Shown: piece by piece, positions 1-6,433 of the stretch
Numbering within the stretch: the stretch's first letter is position 1
Layout: each line of letters opens with the position of its first letter
Assembly (NCBI GenBank): GCA_002343455.1
Contig: DDSR01000395.1
Location: forward strand, 1-16,889
Length of the DNA stretch: 16,889 bases
Source of the DNA: Deltaproteobacteria bacterium UBA2385
GTDB lineage: Bacteria > Myxococcota_A > UBA796 > UBA2385
Direction of reading: 5' to 3'
Program-made: the position numbers and the translations under genes
Notes under the pieces: model-generated
What the model saw: only the letters and a program-made list of their open reading frames with translations
What the model was told of the DNA's origin: nothing
Databases searched by the model: none

Positions 1-174
1 ACCGATCCCCGCGAGCCCGCCCCGGGAGACATCGTCGTCGAGGCGGCCTACGGCGAGCCGCTCGGCGCCCTGGAGCGCGCCCTGGAGCTGTCCGCGTTAG
101 GCGCCTGGGCCCGCGGAGAGGCGACGGTCCGGGCCTGGCAGGTCCAGGCGCGCCGCCCCGCCGGGACGAGGTGA
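1..174 (+). CDS. 3' end of an unidentified protein gene (5' truncated by the window edge)
   Basis: An open frame runs from base 1 to a TGA at 172-174 and gives 57 residues. It contains GDIVVEAAYGEPLGALERAL and ends in a basic tail (QARRPAGTR). The composition suits a real coding frame in this genome, and the stop lies only 4 bp before the pheT start, so it is probably the last part of an upstream gene in the same operon. It does not look like the C-terminus of PheS, the usual upstream neighbour of pheT, and I cannot assign a family. It contains a TTA leucine codon, which is rare in DNA this GC-rich. No function is claimed. Confidence 0.55.
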   Translation, partial: TDPREPAPGDIVVEAAYGEPLGALERALELSALGAWARGEATVRAWQVQARRPAGTR

Positions 175-178
175 ATCC

Positions 179-2470
179 GTGCGTGTCCCTGTCTCGATGC
201 TCCGCCGCCTGGCCCCGGTCCAGCTCGCCACCGGGCCCGTGCCCGTCGAGGTGCTGGCCGAGGTGATGAATGCCCGAGTCAGCGAGGTCGAGCACATCCA
301 TCGGCTCCCCAGCCGCGCGGCCATGGCCGGCCTCCGCACCCGCCGCGGGCCCGATGGTCTGCTGGTGGTCGTCCACCCCGACGGCAAGGACGCGACCGAG
401 GCCAGCCTGGGCATCGGCGCCGACGCCTCGCTGCCCCTGACCCTGGCGCCCGAGGTCCTCCCCGACGCCGATCTCCACCTCGTCCTGGGCCTGGAGGACA
501 CGATCCTGGAATTCGACCTCGAGCCCAACCGCCCGGACCTCTTCTCGCTGCTGGGCATGGCCCGCGACGCCGCGGCGATCTGGGACAGCCAGCTGATCGA
601 GCCGCCGACCAGCCCCCGGACCTGGCCCGACAGCGGGCTGAGGGTCGAGGTGCAGGCCACCGAGAAGGTGCCCCGCTACACGGCGGTCGAGCTGGTCGGG
701 CTGAAGGTCGGGCCCTCGCCGCAGTGGCTGCAGAACGCCGTGCGCAAGCTGGGGATGCGGCCGATCAACAACGTGGTCGACGCGACCAACCTGGTGATGA
801 TGGAGCTGGGCGAGCCGATGCACACCTTCGACCGGTCGCGCATCGGCAGCGGGGTCATCGGGCTGCGCATGGCGCGTCCGGGTGAGCGGATGACGACCCT
901 GGACGGCGTGGAGCGGGTCCTGACCGAGGAGTGTCTGCTGGTGGTCGACGGCGACCCCTCCCAGGGCGATGGCGGGATCCCCGTGGCCCTGGCCGGCATC
1001 ATGGGCAGCGAGGGCAGCGGCATCCGCCCCGAGACGACCGAGGTGCTGATCGAGGCGGCCTGCTTCGACATGGCGACCGTCCGCCGGGCCAGCCGGCGCC
1101 TCTCCCTGCGGACCGAGGCCAGCCTGCGCTTCGAGAAGGGCCTGCCCCAGAGCGGCGTCGGGCCGGCGGTGGAGCGGCTGGTCTCGCTGCTGGAGGAGGT
1201 CTGCGGCCCCGATGTGCAGGTCAAGGGCCGGGTCGAGCACTGGCCCGCGCCCCCGCCGCCGCGCACCCTGCGGGTCGAGCCCGATCGGATCCGCCACCGG
1301 ATGGCGATGGAGCTCAGCGACGAGCGCATCCACCGCATCCTGGCCAGCGCCGGCTGCACGGTCGACCGCCGCGCCCGCCCCGGCGCCCTGGGCTGGACGG
1401 TCTTCCTGCCCGAGCACCGCCCCGACCTCGCCATCGCCGAGGACCTCGACGAAGAGGTCGGGCGCATCCACGGCTACGAGCACGTCGACGCCCGCCTGCC
1501 CCTGGCCCAGCTCCGCCCGGTCCGCCCGAACCCCTGGTTCGTGGGCGCCTCTCGCGCGCGGGAGGCCCTGCTGGCCTGGGGCCTGGACGAGGTGGCCCTC
1601 TCGGCCTGGCTCAGCGACGCCGAGCTGAGCACCTACGGCCTGCCCAGCCCGGGCGAGGGCTCGCCCCTGGTCGAGCTGAGCAACCCCCTCAACGTCGAGC
1701 TGCGCTACTTCCGGCCCACAGGCCTGCCGGCGGTGATCGAGGCGGTGCGCGAGAACCGCAAGCAGCTCGGCTCCTTCGGCCTCTTCGAGATCGGTCGGGT
1801 CTACAGCCGCGACTCCGACGGGGCAATCGTCGAGCGCCCCAGCCTGTGCGGCGCCGTGCTCGACCCGGCCAGCCAGGCCCAGGGCGGCGCCTTCTACCGG
1901 GTGCGCGACGCCTTGCTGGACCTGGGCCGGCAGCTGGGCCTCGCCCTGACCGTCGAGCCCGAGCTCGCCCAGCCCGAGGCGCTCTGGGCCACGGCCTGGC
2001 TGCTGCACCCCGGTCGCCGGGCCGCCCTGGTGGATGACCGAGGCCGCCAGGTCGGCGTGCTGGGCGAGCTGCACCCCGCCACCGCCCGCGCCGCCGATCT
2101 GCGCGAGGCGCCGGCCGTCTTCGCGCTGGACCTGGGCCTGCTCCAGGAGCGGATGGACAGCCAGCGCCGCCGCTTCCAGCCCCCGCCGCGCTTTCCAGGC
2201 GTCCAGGCCCACCTCAACGTGCTGGCCCCGGCCCGCCTGACGGCCCGCGAGCTGCTGGGCCAGGTCAAGGCCCCCGACCTCGTGCACAAGGATGTGCGGG
2301 ACGTCTGGGCCGGCAAGGGCGTGCCCCCCGGCCAGCGACGGCTGACCCTGGAGCTGGAGTTCCTCCTGCCCGACCGCTCCCTCACCCACGTCGAGGTGCT
2401 GGAGCGCTTGCAGATCGTGGCCCTGGGCCTGCGGACCGACCCGCGCCTCGCTGTCGAGCTGCAGAGCTGA
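179..2470 (+). CDS. pheT: Phenylalanyl-tRNA synthetase beta subunit with reduced tRNA-binding OB region
   Basis: Beta chain of the alpha2-beta2 cytoplasmic enzyme that charges tRNA-Phe. The GTG start is chosen because MRVPVSMLRRL matches the family N-terminus and GAGG lies just upstream. Order of domains: N-terminal B1 (about 1-40); a short region (41-103) where the EMAPII-like OB domain should be; LEDTILEFDLEPNRPD (105-120); B3/B4 editing region (about 160-325) with INNVVDATNLVMMELGEPMH; B5 (about 362-440) with LPEHRPDL...EDLDEEVGRIHGYEHV; catalytic-like core; and a C-terminal FDX-ACB anticodon-binding domain (about 668-763). At 763 residues it is somewhat shorter than typical PheT (about 795-800), and the loss falls in the OB region, where the usual CGAPN motif is absent. 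The stop overlaps the next start (TGATG). pheS is not visible in the window. Confidence 0.95.
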   Translation: MRVPVSMLRRLAPVQLATGPVPVEVLAEVMNARVSEVEHIHRLPSRAAMAGLRTRRGPDGLLVVVHPDGKDATEASLGIGADASLPLTLAPEVLPDADLHLVLGLEDTILEFDLEPNRPDLFSLLGMARDAAAIWDSQLIEPPTSPRTWPDSGLRVEVQATEKVPRYTAVELVGLKVGPSPQWLQNAVRKLGMRPINNVVDATNLVMMELGEPMHTFDRSRIGSGVIGLRMARPGERMTTLDGVERVLTEECLLVVDGDPSQGDGGIPVALAGIMGSEGSGIRPETTEVLIEAACFDMATVRRASRRLSLRTEASLRFEKGLPQSGVGPAVERLVSLLEEVCGPDVQVKGRVEHWPAPPPPRTLRVEPDRIRHRMAMELSDERIHRILASAGCTVDRRARPGALGWTVFLPEHRPDLAIAEDLDEEVGRIHGYEHVDARLPLAQLRPVRPNPWFVGASRAREALLAWGLDEVALSAWLSDAELSTYGLPSPGEGSPLVELSNPLNVELRYFRPTGLPAVIEAVRENRKQLGSFGLFEIGRVYSRDSDGAIVERPSLCGAVLDPASQAQGGAFYRVRDALLDLGRQLGLALTVEPELAQPEALWATAWLLHPGRRAALVDDRGRQVGVLGELHPATARAADLREAPAVFALDLGLLQERMDSQRRRFQPPPRFPGVQAHLNVLAPARLTARELLGQVKAPDLVHKDVRDVWAGKGVPPGQRRLTLELEFLLPDRSLTHVEVLERLQIVALGLRTDPRLAVELQS

Positions 2471-3282
2471 TGCGACACCGCTTCGTAGCCGGCAAGGAAG
2501 ACCGCCTGGACAAGCTCATCGCCGAGCACACCCCGCTGGCCCGCAACCGGGCCCGCAGCCTGGTCGAGCGCGGCGGCGTCCACGTCGACGGGCGCCGCGC
2601 CCGCTTCGCCAGCGAGACCGTCACCCAGGGCTCGGTGGTCGAGGTCCGCGGCGTCGCCGACACCTCCAAGGCCCCCGAGCTGCCCGAGCGCTACCGGGAC
2701 GCCTCCATCGTGGTCGTCGACAAGCCCTCGGGCCTGCCGACCCAGGCCGGCCGCGAGGGCGGGCAGACCCACGCGCACGGCATCCTGGCGGCGCGCGATT
2801 GCTACGTCGGCCTGCACCACCGCCTGGACACGCCGGCCTCGGGGCTGGTCCTGATGACGGTCGACCCCAAGGCCAACGCGGGCATCGCGCGGGCCTTCCA
2901 GGAGGGGACCGTCGAGCGCAGCTACCTCGCGGTGGTGCTGGGCGATCCGGGGCCGAGCGGGCGCTGGTCCGAGGCCCTGGACGGCCAAGAGGCGGCCACC
3001 CGCTGGGTTCGCCTGGGCGCCGCCGAGGGCATGGCCGTCCTGCAGTGCGAGCTGGAGACGGGCCGAACGCACCAGATCCGCCGCCACGCGGCCATGGCCG
3101 GGCACCCCATCATCGGCGACCGGCGCCACGGGGGAGCCGCCGGCCGGGCCTGGCCCCGCCTCGCCCTGCACGCCTGGCGCCTCGCCCTCCCGCACCCGCG
3201 CAGCGGCGAGCCGCTCACGGTCGAGGCCCCTCCTCCCGAGGACCTGACCGCCCTGCTGGCCCGCGCGGGCCTGCCGGGCTGA
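2470..3282 (+). CDS. RluA-family RNA pseudouridine synthase with N-terminal S4 domain
   Basis: A 270-residue pseudouridine synthase that isomerises uridines in rRNA or tRNA. Residues about 10-62 form an S4 RNA-binding domain (RLDKLIAEHTPLARNRARSL...GGVHVDGRR). The catalytic domain follows with VVDKPSGLPTQ (82-92), the active-site loop HHRLDTPASGLVLM with catalytic Asp120, and the C-terminal family motif GRTHQIRRH (198-206). The active-site loop has Ala where many RluA members have Thr (HRLDxxTSG), a variation that should still be functional. The ATG start overlaps the pheT stop by one base, so translational coupling is likely, although the two enzymes share only the general theme of translation. 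The target nucleotide cannot be assigned from sequence. The 3' end converges on the next gene with only 3 bp between stop codons. Confidence 0.9.
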   Translation: MRHRFVAGKEDRLDKLIAEHTPLARNRARSLVERGGVHVDGRRARFASETVTQGSVVEVRGVADTSKAPELPERYRDASIVVVDKPSGLPTQAGREGGQTHAHGILAARDCYVGLHHRLDTPASGLVLMTVDPKANAGIARAFQEGTVERSYLAVVLGDPGPSGRWSEALDGQEAATRWVRLGAAEGMAVLQCELETGRTHQIRRHAAMAGHPIIGDRRHGGAAGRAWPRLALHAWRLALPHPRSGEPLTVEAPPPEDLTALLARAGLPG

Positions 3283-3285
3283 GGG

Positions 3286-3939
3286 CTACCAGCGGGTCCA
3301 GAGGTTCTTCCCCTCCTTCCGGAGCTGGCGCACCAGCAGGCCCAGGTAGACCATGTCCAGGGCGAGGCTGCCCAGGTACAGCGTCGTCATCAGCGGGCCC
3401 AGGCCTTCGGCGGGCCAGCTCGGCGTCTTGATGAACTGGGCGAGGTCGAAGGAGAGCGTGCCCAGCAGCTTGCTGAGGGCGATCCAGACGGTCTGGCCGG
3501 CGCTGGAGCCGCGGGTGAGCAGCATCTGGATGAAGCAGGCGCTCATCAGGACGTTGATCCCCCAGCCCGTGTAGCGGCCGTCGCTGTCGTCGAACTCCAG
3601 GTGCACGCCCAGGACGATGCCGAAGGCCAGCAGCAGGGTCCCGGCCACCAGGGGGAGGAAGCTGCCTGCCGGCCAGCGGCGCTCGTGCTCGGCCCGCCCG
3701 TAGCGCAGGATCTGCCAGAGCAGGCCCAGGTCGACCAGGAACCAGATCTTGTTGACCGTGTCCATCGGAGCCTGATCAGGATCGATGAAGCCGAAGAGCA
3801 GCTCCCAGCAGATGTTGCCCGCCAGGGCGACCAGGGGCATCCCGTAGGCCTGGTCCAGGCGGGCCCGCCGCAGGATCATCAGGTAGCAGAGCAGCCAGCA
3901 GACGGCGCCCGGCATCGCGACGATGGCGTCCAGCGGCAC
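3286..3939 (-). CDS. Pyr4/PaxB-like integral membrane terpene cyclase homologue
   Basis: A 217-residue protein with about seven hydrophobic segments and almost no soluble part. It resembles the small membrane terpene cyclases of fungal meroterpenoid and indole-diterpene pathways (Pyr4, PaxB, AusL) and the bacterial DmtA type. Matches recalled from PaxB/Pyr4 are YGMPLVALAGNICWE (32-46, family pattern Y-x-M-x-x-x-x-L-x-x-N-x-x-W-E), the loop YTGWG...Q...SAGQTVW (123-152), and a last helix with an Asp, LDMVY (194-198). Glu46 and Asp195 sit where the two acidic residues essential in Pyr4 lie. Such enzymes protonate an epoxide or alkene of a prenyl chain in the membrane. The GTG start lies 8 bp after the upstream kinase stop; ATG at 3915 is an alternative. 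The co-directional UbiA-family gene supports isoprenoid chemistry. Family membership is an inference from memory; substrate unknown. Confidence 0.7.
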   Translation of the reverse strand: MPLDAIVAMPGAVCWLLCYLMILRRARLDQAYGMPLVALAGNICWELLFGFIDPDQAPMDTVNKIWFLVDLGLLWQILRYGRAEHERRWPAGSFLPLVAGTLLLAFGIVLGVHLEFDDSDGRYTGWGINVLMSACFIQMLLTRGSSAGQTVWIALSKLLGTLSFDLAQFIKTPSWPAEGLGPLMTTLYLGSLALDMVYLGLLVRQLRKEGKNLWTRW

Positions 3940-3947
3940 GGTCGGGC

Positions 3948-5375
3948 TCAGCGGGCCGCGAAGCGGATGACGAAGCGTGCGCCCCCGAGCTGCTGACCCC
4001 GCTCGACATGGATGGAGCCCCCGTGGGCCTGGACGATGCGGTGGACGATCGCCAGGCCGGCGCCGGTGCCCTCGCGCTGGTGGTCGCGCTCCAGGCGCTG
4101 GAAGAGCTCGAAGATGCGCTTGTGATCCGACGGATCGATGCCCGGACCGTCGTCCTCGACGTAGAAGCCGAGGTGCTCGGCGGTCTGCGGGAGGGCGCCG
4201 ATGCGCACCCGGGGGGGCGTTCCCCCGTACTTCATGGCGTTCTCGAGCAGGTTCTGGACCAGGCGCCGCAGCAGCCCCGACTTGCCCTGCACGGTCGGCA
4301 GGGGGTGCACGACGTCCATCTCCGCGCCCACCTGGCGCATGCCCGCCGTCAAGTCATCGACCACCTGCACGATCAGGCGATCGAGGTCCACCGCCTCCAG
4401 GGGCCCCAGGTCCACGGTCGAGCGCGAGAGCTCCTGCAGATCGGCGATCATCCGGCCCAGTCGGTGGGCGCTGACCAGCACCCGGCCCAGCCGGCTGCGC
4501 GCCTCGGGCGAGAGGCTGAGCTCGGGCACCCGCTCGTCCGCCTCGACCAGCATCTCCAGGTGCAGCGTGATCGTCTGCAGCGGCGAGCGCAGATCGTGGC
4601 TGATCGCGGCGTTGAACTGCGCCAGGGCGAGGTTGGTGGCCTGCAGCTGCAGGTTGGCCTCGGCCAGCTCCTGGTTGCTGCGCTCGACCGCGTCCTTGGC
4701 CAGCGCCAGCGCCCGGGTCTGGTGCGCGACCTCCTCCTGGAGCTGGGCGCGCGAGCTGAGGATGTCCGTCGAGGCCTCGCCCGCCAGCATCGCCACGCCG
4801 ACCGTGGCGGTGACGAAGGCGCCGATCGACAGCGCCGCGAACTGCGGGTTGAGGACCGAGTCCACCGGCAACATGTAGCCGTAGGGCAGGAAGGGCAGCC
4901 AGCCCTCGGTTCGCGCCGCCATCAGGAAGAGGTAGACCAGGATCTGGACGAGGGCGATGCCCCAGATGGAGCCGCGCGAGGAGTAGACCGGCGCCATGAT
5001 CAGCGGCAGCATCAGCAAGCCCATCGCCGGCGTCTCGAACTCCCCGAAGAGGTAGAAGAAGACCAGCCCGACGACGGAGTCGACATAGAGCGTCGAGGTG
5101 ATGACGACCCGGGTGGCCTTGCCCGCGCGGTACATCCAGGTGGCCAGCCCGTTGACCGCGCCCAGCACCCCGATCATGGCCAGGAAGAGCGGGGTCACCG
5201 CCGGGTCGACCGCGTCGCTGGCCAGGTTGCCGGCCATGCTGATCGACGCCAGGGCCAACATCACCCAGTGGGTCAGCACGAACTTCCTGGCGCGCGAGCG
5301 CTCGATCGTCTCCTCGGGCCGGACCGGCGTCGCGGAGATCGAGCGGCTTTCAGCCAGGGGAGCCATTGAAGACAT
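3948..5375 (-). CDS. Membrane sensor histidine kinase (orphan)
   Basis: A 475-residue two-component sensor kinase. Residues 1-30 are a cytoplasmic leader, about 31-200 hold six hydrophobic helices with short loops and no large periplasmic domain, about 205-255 is a coiled coil rich in Gln and Glu, and then HisKA and HATPase_c follow. Visible motifs are the H-box ISHDLRSPLQTI (His260), N-box QNLLENAMKYG (374-384), G1 EDDGPGID (407-414), F-box FELFQRL and G2 GTGAGLAIVHRIV (436-448), so the kinase should be active. No response regulator is encoded in the window. The start overlaps the 3' end of the UbiA-family gene by 26 bp (ATG 5375; ATG 5366 is the alternative with 17 bp overlap), and the stop is 8 bp before the cyclase-like gene. 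The signal is probably sensed in or near the membrane and could relate to the lipids made by its neighbours, which is inference. Confidence 0.93.
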   Translation of the reverse strand: MSSMAPLAESRSISATPVRPEETIERSRARKFVLTHWVMLALASISMAGNLASDAVDPAVTPLFLAMIGVLGAVNGLATWMYRAGKATRVVITSTLYVDSVVGLVFFYLFGEFETPAMGLLMLPLIMAPVYSSRGSIWGIALVQILVYLFLMAARTEGWLPFLPYGYMLPVDSVLNPQFAALSIGAFVTATVGVAMLAGEASTDILSSRAQLQEEVAHQTRALALAKDAVERSNQELAEANLQLQATNLALAQFNAAISHDLRSPLQTITLHLEMLVEADERVPELSLSPEARSRLGRVLVSAHRLGRMIADLQELSRSTVDLGPLEAVDLDRLIVQVVDDLTAGMRQVGAEMDVVHPLPTVQGKSGLLRRLVQNLLENAMKYGGTPPRVRIGALPQTAEHLGFYVEDDGPGIDPSDHKRIFELFQRLERDHQREGTGAGLAIVHRIVQAHGGSIHVERGQQLGGARFVIRFAAR

Positions 5376-6270
5376 AGGCCAGGATGAGGGGGGCGAAGGA
5401 GCAACCGTCCAAGCAAAAGGACATCAGCGACTTCGGGGTTCGTTCGGAGAGGAGGAGAACGTAGCCCAGAACCAGGAGAACACTGAACACAGCTTCCAGG
5501 TGCAGGGGGATGATACCGCTTCTCGCGCCCAGGTAGAACACCCCGAGGACGATGGAGTTGATCAGGACCAGCAGGGCTCGCGTGCCGGCAACCCCAAGCA
5601 GCACCGGGATCGTCGGCACCCGGGAGACGAGGTCGGCGCGCAGGTCCCCCACATCGCACATGATCGTGTTGCTGAGCACGAAGACCCAGATGAAGCCGAT
5701 CACGGGGAGCATGGCCAGGGTCGGGGCCTGGCCGGCGTACGCGAGGGGCAGGCCCACGGCGGCGAGCGTGATGGAGGAGGCCACCACGGCGGCCTTGGCG
5801 CCCGGGATGTCCTTCAAGCGCATCCAGGAGCGCGCGCCGGCGCCCCCTCGGGGCAGCACGGGCAGCCCGTAGAGCGAGCCGACCAGCCCGTAGCCGACGA
5901 AGACCAGGGCGACACCGGACGGCGCCAGGAGCAAGGCGATGGCCAGGGCCAGGGCGGCCGCGACGACCAGCCCGGTGAGCGTCCTCCGGCCGATGCCCTG
6001 GGTCCACATGGTCGCCGTGCCGGCCTCGCCATAGCTGTCCGCGAGGTGGTCGAGGTTGTAGATCAAGACGCCGGAGAGGAAGATGACCAGGCTGGCCCGC
6101 CCATCGAAGGGCAGCTCCAGCAGGTTCATGGCGATGACCGGCAAGGCAGCCAGCGTCGCCGCGGTCCAGACGCAAGACTCCACGCCGAAACGGCGACATA
6201 CCCGAACCAGGTCCATCACGGACCCGCGCGCAAAGCCCCCGTCAGCGAGGTGGACTGCGATGTGGCTCAT
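5350..6270 (-). CDS. UbiA-superfamily membrane prenyltransferase
   Basis: A 306-residue polytopic membrane protein of the UbiA superfamily, which transfers prenyl chains from diphosphates to an aromatic or other acceptor, or in some members cyclises them. The first Mg-diphosphate motif is YNLDHLADSYGE (71-82, Asp74 and Asp78), a variant of NDxxDxxxD. The second is CDVGDLRADLVSRVPTIPVLLG (205-226, Asp206, Asp209 and Asp213), which fits the family well. RLKDIPGAK (151-159) is another typical cytoplasmic stretch. ATG 6270 is chosen because TGAGG lies 6 bp upstream; the open frame continues further upstream but only as antisense of the neighbouring gene. Its end overlaps the kinase gene. Close to UbiA/MenA in fold, but no ubiquinone, menaquinone or haem genes surround it, so a specialised acceptor is plausible. 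Confidence 0.87.
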   Translation of the reverse strand: MSHIAVHLADGGFARGSVMDLVRVCRRFGVESCVWTAATLAALPVIAMNLLELPFDGRASLVIFLSGVLIYNLDHLADSYGEAGTATMWTQGIGRRTLTGLVVAAALALAIALLLAPSGVALVFVGYGLVGSLYGLPVLPRGGAGARSWMRLKDIPGAKAAVVASSITLAAVGLPLAYAGQAPTLAMLPVIGFIWVFVLSNTIMCDVGDLRADLVSRVPTIPVLLGVAGTRALLVLINSIVLGVFYLGARSGIIPLHLEAVFSVLLVLGYVLLLSERTPKSLMSFCLDGCSFAPLILAYVFNGSPG

Positions 6271-6433
6271 GGGGTACCTCAATCCAGTGACAGTCAGCGC
6301 GGAACAGCAGGAGCGGCGGCAGGCAGGAACGGCGCGAGCAGGCGGCGCAACCGAAGGAGCCGCTCGTGCCGGAGAGGCATTACAAACCATTACAACTTGC
6401 GACCTCTCGTTGCAAGGGACGATTGAGTGAACC
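6271..6433. promoter_or_regulatory. Divergent intergenic control region with direct and inverted repeats
   Basis: These 163 bp separate the minus-strand UbiA-family operon from the plus-strand AsnB-like gene. The octamer CATTACAA occurs at 6378-6385 and again at 6388-6395, one helical turn apart, in an unusually AT-rich island. Read on the minus strand, each copy contains TGTAAT, one mismatch from a sigma70 -10 element. The self-complementary TTGCAA at 6410-6415 could serve as a -35 for the nearer one, but at a short spacing of 15 bp. Immediately next to the repeats, CTTGCGAC (6396-6403) and GTTGCAAG (6409-6416) form an 8-bp inverted repeat with one wobble and a 5-base loop. This arrangement suggests an operator or 5' leader hairpin that could control both directions. 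Experimental promoters are unknown. Confidence 0.4.

Noticed and set aside
1..174. pheS as the partial gene upstream of pheT
   Set aside because: The tail lacks the conserved class II motif 3 and the C-terminal pattern of PheS, so it was left unassigned.
4008..5369. Long plus-strand open frame (453 codons) opposite the histidine kinase
   Set aside because: Its product is a run of Arg, Asp, Gln, Gly and His without any domain, as expected from antisense of a GC-rich gene. The minus strand encodes an unmistakable kinase. Similar shadows at 931-2037, 6569-8191, 9640-10914 and 11331-12815 were discarded for the same reason.
5350..6270. Assignment as menA, ubiA or cyoE
   Set aside because: No quinone or haem pathway gene is adjacent, and the first Asp motif is atypical, so only superfamily membership is supported.
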